This document shows positions 50,348 through 57,830 of a stretch of 64,000 nucleotides of DNA, piece after piece. This DNA is from Clostridium sp. UBA699. GTDB lineage: Bacteria > Bacillota > Clostridia > Clostridiales > Clostridiaceae. Position 1 is the stretch's first letter. Each line of letters begins with the position of its first letter. The position numbers and the translations under genes were made by a program. Below the pieces are notes generated by a model that was not told where the DNA came from, searched no databases, and saw only the letters and a list, made by a program, of their open reading frames with translations. The stretch spans positions 1 to 64,000 of the forward strand of contig DBML01000032.1 of assembly GCA_002298915.1 (NCBI GenBank), written 5' to 3'.

Positions 50348-51592
50348 TTAGACCTTAAGCCTTGCTGCCGCTGAATTGATCAGCAGGTAGAAGAAGTAAA
50401 CGAATATGAAGATCATGGGGTAAGCGTACCGTCCCTGTCCCTCTGTCGCAAAGTATACAACTGAGAACATATAGAAAAGCACCGCCAGGTAAAGGCTGAG
50501 CCTGTTAAGAGAACGGGTTTGCTTCGTGATAATGCTCTTCAATATTATTATACTGTAAATGAGTATGCATAATATAGCCGGTTCGAAAATTATTTTCCTG
50601 AATTTATTCGTGTAATAGTAAAGCTTGTCTTTCTGCACTTCGGTGAAGCTGCTTCCGTTCATGCTGTAGAATATATCGTCCCCATAAAGGAATGTGTTTT
50701 CCAGCCTTTTTATGCCGAGGGCCAGGAACTCCCTTGGGTGGGCCGATATCCATTGCTTTGCAGCAGAACTTAGCATCTTGTTCTTTTCGGTCAGGTTAGC
50801 ATCCTGGTAAGCCTGAGTTTTAACAACCGAGTTCTCGACATCGTTAGCATCCATCCATTTTCCAGTGCTGTTCTGTGAATTGTTGTTGATGTAGAGTACG
50901 ATTCCCGAATTGTTGGAGACGTAGGTGAACTCGCCGACAAGCTTGGAGTTCCTGTAAATCCAGGGGCTCATTGTTATGCAGCAGAATATGAGTACAAGCA
51001 TTGAATTCCTGACTGCAGGGAAGAGCTTCCTGTCCTTGATCAGGTCGACCAGGAAAACAGCAAAGAAAAATATTATGAAAAAGGGCTTAATTATGGTATT
51101 GATGCCCGTGAGGATCCCGAGCACAACATATTTGTACTTGAAGCGGCTTAGGTATACAAGCGTGCAGATGAGAAGGAACGTTGTGAAAATGAGCTCATTG
51201 GCAACAAGGCTTGCATAGAATATGTTGTTGGGAAAAAACACGAACAGTGTGAACATCACCTTCACGTCCAGGTCCTTAAGACCTGCCCTGTCCAGAATTT
51301 CGATGAACAGGATGCTGTTGAGTGTTATCAAGACCAGGTTGAAGACCTTTGCGGTAATCAGGCTGGCTCCGAATATCTTGAAAAGGGCACCCAGGAACAT
51401 AGAGTAACCCACAGCCGTATAGGTGTTACCCCACTGCAGGCCGCTGGCCACGTTCACGGCCACATCGTAGTAGTACTGAAAGTCTGAAAACGGCTTTGTG
51501 TCTACAAGCATAACCCAAATCACGGATAATATCAATCCTGAAAGAAGTACAAACTTGTTGTATTTGTATTTTTTTAAGCTGTAAAAATCCAT
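50348..51592 (-). CDS. Polytopic membrane glycosyltransferase (GT39/GT-C type)
   Basis: 414 aa with about 10-11 membrane helices. An early loop holds DFQYYYDVA, where GT-C enzymes have their acidic catalytic residues. LFVFFPNNIFYASLVANE and MSPWIYRN are typical of the dolichyl-phosphate-mannose mannosyltransferase/ArnT-like superfamily, and an extracytoplasmic loop of ~120 residues follows. Such enzymes use polyprenyl-phosphate sugars outside the membrane. The start at 51592 follows GAGAGG. It lies 14 nt after the UbiA-family gene, whose product could make its donor. Acceptor unknown. Confidence 0.82.
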   Translation of the reverse strand: MDFYSLKKYKYNKFVLLSGLILSVIWVMLVDTKPFSDFQYYYDVAVNVASGLQWGNTYTAVGYSMFLGALFKIFGASLITAKVFNLVLITLNSILFIEILDRAGLKDLDVKVMFTLFVFFPNNIFYASLVANELIFTTFLLICTLVYLSRFKYKYVVLGILTGINTIIKPFFIIFFFAVFLVDLIKDRKLFPAVRNSMLVLIFCCITMSPWIYRNSKLVGEFTYVSNNSGIVLYINNNSQNSTGKWMDANDVENSVVKTQAYQDANLTEKNKMLSSAAKQWISAHPREFLALGIKRLENTFLYGDDIFYSMNGSSFTEVQKDKLYYYTNKFRKIIFEPAILCILIYSIIILKSIITKQTRSLNRLSLYLAVLFYMFSVVYFATEGQGRYAYPMIFIFVYFFYLLINSAAARLKV

Positions 51593-51606
51593 TGGTCCTC
51601 TCTTTC

Positions 51607-52473
51607 CTAAAGTTTTAGATATATTATGGCTAGTATGGATATTCCCCAAAGGAGTATGTTTATTAGGAAAGGCATATCCTTCCAGAACACGTCCTCAGGC
51701 TTTCCGCCTATGTTTTCTTTGTCTATGAGGTACTCATACCTGAACACTCCGTAAAGCACGAAGGGGATCGTGAACATCATGGTCCTGCTCTGGCTCGAGC
51801 TGAAGGTGTAAAGGCAGTACGCCATGAGTATAGACGGGGTGACGGTGGTTAGCATCTTGTCTATCGAGCTGACCGAGTACTCCTCCAGGATTTTTCTGTG
51901 GGATACGCTGTCGTCCTTGAGTGTCATTATCTCGCTTTTTCTCTTGTTCAGTGCGAGGAATAGGGAAAGAAGGATCGTGCAGAGAAAAAGCCAGGTTGAA
52001 ACCTGAACCCCTGTAGCGTAGCCTCCGCTTGCAACCCTCAGCACAAAGCCTAGAGTTATCGTCATCACGTCGATTATGACGATGTTCTTTAGCACGAAGG
52101 AGTAGAGTATGTTCACTGCAAAATAAAGAAGGTATATCCCTGACACCCTTTTATCGAGGCAGCTCCAGGAGATGATGGCAACAGCCGACACTAGCACAAC
52201 ACAGGCTGCAAGAGCTGCCTTTATTGAAATCTTGCCGCTCGGAAGGGGCCTGAATTTCTTTGTAGGGTGAGCCCTGTCCTTTTCTATGTCGACTATGTCG
52301 TTGATTATGTAGATTGATGAGGATGTCAGACAAAACAAAGCGAAGGTCAGCAGGTTTGCACCGAGCAGGCCGGCGTTAAGGAATTTGCCCGAGAATATTA
52401 TTGCGGCGAAGACGAAGAGGTTCTTTATCCACTGCTTCGGCCTCATTAATTTTAGTAGCGCTAATGGGTTCAT
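51607..52473 (-). CDS. UbiA-family decaprenyl-phosphate phosphoribosyltransferase-like
   Basis: 288 aa with about 8-9 membrane helices. The Asp-rich motif NDIVDIEKDRAHPTKKFRP and LRVASGGYATGV match the branch containing mycobacterial DPPR synthase, which transfers phosphoribose to decaprenyl phosphate as the first step to a polyprenyl-phosphate pentose. GGAGG precedes the ATG. It is directly followed by the GT-C gene. Together they suggest a ribose/arabinose-type surface modification; a quinone or heme prenyltransferase is less likely from the motif. Confidence 0.87.
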   Translation of the reverse strand: MNPLALLKLMRPKQWIKNLFVFAAIIFSGKFLNAGLLGANLLTFALFCLTSSSIYIINDIVDIEKDRAHPTKKFRPLPSGKISIKAALAACVVLVSAVAIISWSCLDKRVSGIYLLYFAVNILYSFVLKNIVIIDVMTITLGFVLRVASGGYATGVQVSTWLFLCTILLSLFLALNKRKSEIMTLKDDSVSHRKILEEYSVSSIDKMLTTVTPSILMAYCLYTFSSSQSRTMMFTIPFVLYGVFRYEYLIDKENIGGKPEDVFWKDMPFLINILLWGISILAIIYLKL

Positions 52474-52524
52474 TTTTTCCTCCAGTTGAAAATCTTAACA
52501 AACTATAATGTACCATAAAAACGT

Positions 52525-52559
52525 AAAAAATTAAAGGACTTGACCAAAAATCAAGTCCT
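52525..52559 (-). terminator. Intrinsic terminator after spoVS
   Basis: AGGACTTGA/TCAAGTCCT (52535-52543 with 52551-52559), a perfect 9-bp stem. On the minus strand TTTAATTTTTT follows. Confidence 0.9.
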
Positions 52560-52574
52560 CATAACGCTTGAGCA

Positions 52575-52835
52575 TTATCTTGGCTGAACTATCAGCTTGA
52601 TAGCCGTCCTTTCCTCTCCGTCGATATATATATCAGTAAAGGCTGGGATGCAAACCAGGTCTATCCCGCTAGGTGCAACAAAGCCTCTTGCTATTGCTAC
52701 AGCCTTAACAGCCTGGTTGAGCGCGCCAGCGCCTATAGCCTGTATCTCCGCCGATCCCTTTTCTCTCAAAACACCTGCTAAAGCACCTGCTACTGAATTT
52801 GGGCTGGATTTCGTTGAAACCTTCAATACTTCCAT
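52575..52835 (-). CDS. spoVS: Stage V sporulation protein S
   Basis: 86 aa, the exact family length. The sequence MEVLKVSTKSSPNSVAGALA and AIGAGALNQAVKA is the almost invariant SpoVS pattern (Alba-like fold). In Bacillus it affects septation and spore-coat assembly. GGAGGG lies upstream. Its position behind rny is conserved, and it is the clearest sign that the organism belongs to a sporulating lineage. Confidence 0.97.
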   Translation of the reverse strand: MEVLKVSTKSSPNSVAGALAGVLREKGSAEIQAIGAGALNQAVKAVAIARGFVAPSGIDLVCIPAFTDIYIDGEERTAIKLIVQPR

Positions 52836-52967
52836 ATTTTCCCTCCTGTTATCTATATAGGCTAATTATGCTATTATTACCATTTATATATTATTCTACA
52901 AAAAAACAAAAATTCCTTTTAAACTTTACAAATAATAAAATCTAAAAGGAATTTATTTTGTTAATTA

Positions 52968-54509
52968 TTATTTAGCATAATCAACTGCTCTTGTTTCTCT
53001 TATAACATTGATCTTGATCTGTCCCGGATATTCCAGTTCAGCTTCAATCTTCTTGACGATATTCCTTGCCATTTCCTGTGCTGCCACATCGTCAACTATT
53101 TCTGGTTTTACCATAATTCTGATTTCTCTTCCCGCTTGAATGGCATATGACTTTTCGACGCCTTCATATGAATTAGCGATCTCTTCAAGTTTTTCCAGTC
53201 TCTTAATGTATGCTTCAAGAGTTTCTCTTCTTGCGCCAGGCCTTGCTGCAGAAACTGCGTCTGCCGCCTGAACCAGGATGGATTCTATTGACTCATACTC
53301 AACATCTCCATGGTGAGCAGCTATCGAATTGACTATAACAGCGGATTCATGATACTTCTTGGCTATGTCTGCACCTATCATAGCGTGCGGACCTTCAACC
53401 TCATGGTCTACCGCCTTGCCTATATCATGAAGCAATCCGGCTCTTTTGGCTGCAGCTGGATCAAGTCCAAGCTCCGAAGCCATAAGTCCTGCCAGGTACG
53501 AAACCTCGATGGAATGCTTTAAAACATTCTGACCGTAGCTGGTTCTGTATTTCAGCCTTCCGAGTAATCTTATCAATTCAGGGTGGAGACCGTGAACCGA
53601 TGTCTCGAAGGTTGCCTGTTCGCCTTCTTCTTTGATATTGTTTTCAACTTCCTTCTTAGCCTTTTCAACCATTTCTTCGATTCTTGCTGGGTGTATTCTA
53701 CCATCGACAATTAGCTTTTCCAATGCTATCCTTGCAACTTCTCTTCTTATCGGATCGAAACCTGAGAGTATTACAGCTTCAGGAGTATCGTCTATTATAA
53801 GGTCGACTCCTGTGAGAGTTTCAAGCGTACGAATGTTTCTGCCTTCTCTTCCTATTATTCTGCCTTTCATTTCGTCATTAGGAAGGGCTACAACGTGCAC
53901 CGTGGTCTCCGCTACATGGTCTGCAGCGCATCTCTGTATAGCGCATGTAATGATTTCCCTGGCTTTTTTATCAGCTTCTTCTTTAGCCCTGGCCTCCACG
54001 TCTTTTATCATCATGGCAGCCTCGTGCTTTATCTCTTTGCTGATCTCGTCCAATAAAATCTGTTTTGCTTCATCCGAGGACAAGCCCGATAGCCTCTGCA
54101 GCTCCTCTCTCTGCTGAACATAAAGTTCTTCGACGCTGGCAGCTGTTTCTTCTATCTTCAACTGTTTCTTGTTGAGGCTTTCTTCCCTTTTTTCAAGCAT
54201 CTCTACCTTTTTGTCGATAGATTCTTCCCTCTGCAAATTTCTTCTTTCAAGACGCTGGATTTCATTTCTTCTATCCCTGGATTCCTTTTCGAAATCATTT
54301 CTCAGCTTGTGCATTTCTTCCTTAGCTTCTAAAATGGCTTCTTTCTTCTTTGTTTCGGCAATCCTGTCTGCATCCTGTTTGATTTTGTCTGCTTCTGACT
54401 GGGCTGATTTAACAATGTCTTTTGCCTTGTTTTTTGTCATATTGAAGCCCACGAGTAGTCCTACTGCAACAACTAAACCTGCAGCAACAATATATATAAT
54501 TGGTTCCAC
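52968..54509 (-). CDS. rny: Ribonuclease Y
   Basis: 513 aa. An N-terminal membrane helix (about 3-24), a long charged coiled coil (about 30-190), a KH domain with GRIIGREGRNIR, and an HD domain with LLHDIGKAVDHE are all present. It starts bulk mRNA decay at the membrane. The start is GTG at 54509, with GGAGGTG 5 nt upstream; an ATG at 54511 is out of frame. Its own strong promoter lies at 54629-54657. Confidence 0.97.
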   Translation of the reverse strand: MEPIIYIVAAGLVVAVGLLVGFNMTKNKAKDIVKSAQSEADKIKQDADRIAETKKKEAILEAKEEMHKLRNDFEKESRDRRNEIQRLERRNLQREESIDKKVEMLEKREESLNKKQLKIEETAASVEELYVQQREELQRLSGLSSDEAKQILLDEISKEIKHEAAMMIKDVEARAKEEADKKAREIITCAIQRCAADHVAETTVHVVALPNDEMKGRIIGREGRNIRTLETLTGVDLIIDDTPEAVILSGFDPIRREVARIALEKLIVDGRIHPARIEEMVEKAKKEVENNIKEEGEQATFETSVHGLHPELIRLLGRLKYRTSYGQNVLKHSIEVSYLAGLMASELGLDPAAAKRAGLLHDIGKAVDHEVEGPHAMIGADIAKKYHESAVIVNSIAAHHGDVEYESIESILVQAADAVSAARPGARRETLEAYIKRLEKLEEIANSYEGVEKSYAIQAGREIRIMVKPEIVDDVAAQEMARNIVKKIEAELEYPGQIKINVIRETRAVDYAK

Positions 54510-54628
54510 ATGAACACCTCCTTTGCTTATAATTTAGTGAAAATTTCAATAGTAAGAAAGCATGGAAAAGGTGTCATAATATATTCAAATGGTATTAATT
54601 GATGAATGATAAACCAGAATTTGTATTA

Positions 54629-54657
54629 ATTTTATATTATAATTAAACAATTGTCAA
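54629..54657 (-). promoter_or_regulatory. Promoter of rny
   Basis: Minus strand TTGACA (54657-54652), 17-nt spacer, TAAAAT (54634-54629). It gives a ~115-nt leader with no other recognised structure. Confidence 0.75.
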
Positions 54658-54676
54658 GCCGATATGGCATTGTGAG

Positions 54677-54712
54677 AAAAATAAGACTACCACCTGAAGC
54701 CAGATGGTAGTC
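54677..54712 (-). terminator. Intrinsic terminator after recA
   Basis: Minus-strand stem of 12 bp (54712-54701 with 54696-54685, one G-U), a 4-nt loop, then TTATTTTT. Confidence 0.9.
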
Positions 54713-54728
54713 CGATTCGCGATTCATC

Positions 54729-55775
54729 CTATTTTTCTGCAGTCTTGGCCTCTGGTGCCTCCGACCCTTTCACAAGAGGGAGGTTGTGCTTCTCCCTTAT
54801 CTTGTTTTCGATCTCGAGCATGAGCTCTGGGTTGTCCTTAAGGTACTGCTTTGCGTTTTCCCTTCCCTGGCCGAGCCTTACGTCGTTGTAGGAGAACCAT
54901 GCTCCGCTCTTCTGCACAAGGTCCTCTTTTACGCCCACATCGATGACGCTTCCCTGCCTCGATATTCCTTCGTTGTACATTATGTCAAACTCAGCCTGCT
55001 TGAAAGGCGGAGCGACCTTGTTCTTTGTGACCTTGATCCTTGTCCTGTTCCCCACGACTGAATCTCCCTGCTTGATCGAGTCGATCCTTCTGACGTCGAG
55101 CCTTACAGAAGCGTAGAACTTCAGGGCCCTTCCGCCAGGGGTTGTTTCAGGGTTGCCGAACATTATGCCGACCTTTTCCCTGAGCTGGTTTATGAATACT
55201 ACGACGCATTTTGTCTTGTTAATCGAACCGGCCAGCTTTCTGAGAGCCTGCGACATGAGCCTTGCCTGAAGCCCCACGTGGGAATCTCCCATTTCTCCCT
55301 CTATTTCAGCTCTCGGAACGAGGGCTGCAACTGAGTCCACTATGATTATGTCGATAGCTCCCGAACGAACGAGCGCCTCCGTGATCTCCAGAGCCTGCTC
55401 GCCGGTATCCGGCTGCGAAACTATAAGGTTGTCTATGTCAACCCCGAGGTTTTTTGCATAGGACGGGTCGAGAGCATGCTCCGCGTCTATGAACGCTGCA
55501 GCTCCGCCCATTTTCTGGGCCTCTGCAACCATGTGCAGGGCAACGGTTGTCTTACCTGAGGATTCAGGTCCGAATATCTCAACAACCCTGCCTCTTGGCA
55601 CTCCGCCTATTCCGAGTGCTATATCCAGATCCAGGCATCCGGTTGATATTGAGTCTACAGCAAGGATGCTGTCCTCCCCCAGTTTCATTATGGAACCTTT
55701 GCCGAACTGTTTCTCTATCTGGCCCATTGCGGCCTCAAGTGCTTTAAGCTTATCGCTGCTGATATTGCTTGCCAA
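54729..55775 (-). CDS. recA: Recombinase RecA
   Basis: 348 aa. It contains Walker A GPESSGKTT, the MAW-type loop region VVFINQLREKVG, and NPETTPGGRALKFYASVRLD. It catalyses strand exchange and activates LexA cleavage. The start is TTG at 55775, preceded by GGAGTGG at 5 nt. No intein is present. It is controlled by a perfect LexA-type box just after the promoter. Confidence 0.98.
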   Translation of the reverse strand: MASNISSDKLKALEAAMGQIEKQFGKGSIMKLGEDSILAVDSISTGCLDLDIALGIGGVPRGRVVEIFGPESSGKTTVALHMVAEAQKMGGAAAFIDAEHALDPSYAKNLGVDIDNLIVSQPDTGEQALEITEALVRSGAIDIIIVDSVAALVPRAEIEGEMGDSHVGLQARLMSQALRKLAGSINKTKCVVVFINQLREKVGIMFGNPETTPGGRALKFYASVRLDVRRIDSIKQGDSVVGNRTRIKVTKNKVAPPFKQAEFDIMYNEGISRQGSVIDVGVKEDLVQKSGAWFSYNDVRLGQGRENAKQYLKDNPELMLEIENKIREKHNLPLVKGSEAPEAKTAEK

Positions 55776-55795
55776 TTAGTCCACTCCCTTTCTGC

Positions 55796-55807
55796 GAACG
55801 TATGTTC
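55796..55807. promoter_or_regulatory. LexA (SOS) box of recA
   Basis: GAAC-GTAT-GTTC, a perfect GAAC-N4-GTTC palindrome of the Gram-positive SOS type. It lies about +2 to +13 relative to the expected start site, where LexA binding would block transcription. Confidence 0.85.
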
Positions 55808-55815
55808 TAATCTCA

Positions 55816-55844
55816 ATTATATACCATAAATGTATCAAGGTCAA
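55816..55844 (-). promoter_or_regulatory. Promoter of recA
   Basis: Minus strand TTGACC (55844-55839), 17-nt spacer, TATAAT (55821-55816). Confidence 0.82.
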
Positions 55845-55886
55845 CTAGTACTATTATAGCCTGTACTTTAATTTCTAACCATAATT

Positions 55887-56456
55887 TTATTTATCGTGCT
55901 GTATCGCATCCTTGTTCTTGATGAAGTAGTCGGCTCCTGAAATGACGGTCGCGATAACCGCTGCATACATGCAGACATCGACCGCAAGCTTGAAGGCTGG
56001 TTCGCTTATCATGCCCAGAGGGAGCGAGCTGTAGCACATGAATATGAGTGCAAGGATAATGGCAATCATCTGCGCCGTCGTCTTTGCCTTTCCCCAGGAG
56101 CTTGCCGCGATTACATTTCCTTCTCCCGCAGCTATTGTCCTGAGTCCGGTTACTGCAAATTCGCGTGCTATTATGACGACGGCCACCCAGCCGGCTATTA
56201 TCTGGAACTCAACAAGTGCGATGAGTGCCGATGTCACCAGCAGCTTGTCGGCAAGCGGATCCATGAATTTTCCGAAGTTAGTTATGAGGTTCCTGCTTCG
56301 CGCGATGTATCCATCCAGCTTGTCTGTCAGCGAAGCCAGGATGAACACTGCCAGAGCGAGCAGTCGGCCGTTTGGTATTGAATCCACTGTCACGAATACG
56401 AGAAACAGCGGTATTAGAAATATCCTTACCATTGTTATCTTGTTAGCGAGATTCAT
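55887..56456 (-). CDS. pgsA: CDP-diacylglycerol-glycerol-3-phosphate 3-phosphatidyltransferase
   Basis: 189 aa integral membrane enzyme that makes phosphatidylglycerol phosphate. The CDP-alcohol phosphotransferase signature reads DKLDGYIARSRN...FGKFMDPLADK (D-x2-D-G-x2-A-R...G-x3-D-x3-D). About five membrane helices. The start overlaps the end of rimO by 14 nt, with GGGAG 8 nt upstream. Last gene of the aspartokinase-ftsK-rimO-pgsA run. Confidence 0.95.
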   Translation of the reverse strand: MNLANKITMVRIFLIPLFLVFVTVDSIPNGRLLALAVFILASLTDKLDGYIARSRNLITNFGKFMDPLADKLLVTSALIALVEFQIIAGWVAVVIIAREFAVTGLRTIAAGEGNVIAASSWGKAKTTAQMIAIILALIFMCYSSLPLGMISEPAFKLAVDVCMYAAVIATVISGADYFIKNKDAIQHDK

Positions 56457-57786
56457 AATAAACCACTCCCATCAGATCATATTCCTTGCTGCTTGTAATT
56501 TTCACCTTGATTATGCTTCCGATTTCAAGATTGTACTTTGAATCGATATACACAAGTCCGTCGATTTCCGGAGCCATCTCATAGCTTCTTCCGAACCACA
56601 TGAGGTTCTTCTGTCCTTCTATCATGACGTCGTAAATGCGCCCGATCTTGCCGCTGTTCTTCTCCTTCGATATGGCCTTCTGAAGCTCCATCAGCTCGTT
56701 GTGCCTCCTGAGCTTTGTATCCTCGTCGACCTGATCCTTCATCAGAGCAGCTGGCGTGTCCTCCTCCTGGGAGTACATGAATACTCCGAGATTGTCGAAC
56801 CTGACTTCAGATACGAAGTCACAGAGTTCCCTGAAATCATCCTCTGTTTCACCCGGGAAGCCTACTATTATGGATGTCCTGAGGCAAACATCCTCCATTC
56901 GCTTCCTGAGTTTATTTATTGTTTGGGAGATATCGGCCTTGCGCCCCCTTCTACCCATCATTTTAAGCACCCTGTCGCTGATGTGCTGAAGAGGGATGTC
57001 GAGGTACCTGCATATCTTAGGGTTCGAAGCCATCGTTTCTATGAGCTCGTCGTATATCTCCTCAGGATAGCAGTAGAGGACCCTTGCCCATTTCAATCCT
57101 TCAATCTCTGACACGGCCTGCAGGAGCTCGTGAAGCCTCTTCCTTCCATAAAGGTCAATACCGTACCTGGTTGTGTCCTGAGCCACCAGTATGAGCTCCC
57201 TGACGCCGTTCTGAACGAGGCTTTCCGCTTCCTTCAGGATGCTTTCGAACTGCCTGCTCCTGTACTTGCCTCTTATCTTTGGTATTATGCAGTAGGTGCA
57301 GAAGTTGTCGCAGCCTTCAGCTATCCTGATGTAAGCCGTATGGGACTTTGTTGTGAGGACCCTTTCTCCTTCGTTTATGTTCGTGTCGCTGTAGCCTCTG
57401 AGGTTCATCGATATGCTCCTCTTGTTCAGGAACGAGGCTATCATGTCCATGAGCTTGTCGTAGTCGTTGACCCCAAGCATGATGTCGATCTCAGGCATCG
57501 CTTCCTTGAGCTCTTCCTGGTACCTCTGGCTTAGGCAGCCTGTTACCACAAGTGCCTGGCATTTGTATTTCTCCTTGTACTCGTTCATCTCAAGGATCGT
57601 ATCTATGGATTCCTGCTTGGCGGTCTCAATGAAGCCGCATGTGTTGACGATTATTACTTCAGCTGTCTTAGGATCGCTTACTATCTCGAAGTCAACGCTT
57701 GACTTGACCTTCCCCAAGATGATCTCGGAGTCTATCCTGTTCTTGTCGCAGCCTAAGCTGACAAGTCCTATCTTTATCTTTGACAA
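56443..57786 (-). CDS. rimO: Ribosomal protein S12 methylthiotransferase RimO
   Basis: 447 aa radical-SAM enzyme related to MiaB. It has the UPF0004 start GLVSLGCDKNRIDSE, NTCGFIETAK, the radical-SAM cluster GCDNFCTYCIIPKIRG and a C-terminal TRAM domain. It thiomethylates an Asp of ribosomal protein S12. The LVSLGCDKN start and the lack of a MiaB-type CGCM motif separate it from miaB earlier in the window. It is coupled to pgsA and 44 nt behind ftsK. Confidence 0.96.
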   Translation of the reverse strand: MSKIKIGLVSLGCDKNRIDSEIILGKVKSSVDFEIVSDPKTAEVIIVNTCGFIETAKQESIDTILEMNEYKEKYKCQALVVTGCLSQRYQEELKEAMPEIDIMLGVNDYDKLMDMIASFLNKRSISMNLRGYSDTNINEGERVLTTKSHTAYIRIAEGCDNFCTYCIIPKIRGKYRSRQFESILKEAESLVQNGVRELILVAQDTTRYGIDLYGRKRLHELLQAVSEIEGLKWARVLYCYPEEIYDELIETMASNPKICRYLDIPLQHISDRVLKMMGRRGRKADISQTINKLRKRMEDVCLRTSIIVGFPGETEDDFRELCDFVSEVRFDNLGVFMYSQEEDTPAALMKDQVDEDTKLRRHNELMELQKAISKEKNSGKIGRIYDVMIEGQKNLMWFGRSYEMAPEIDGLVYIDSKYNLEIGSIIKVKITSSKEYDLMGVVYYESR

Positions 57787-57830
57787 ATTATTTTCCTCCC
57801 GGTCTGTGCATATAAATATAGTAGTTTATT

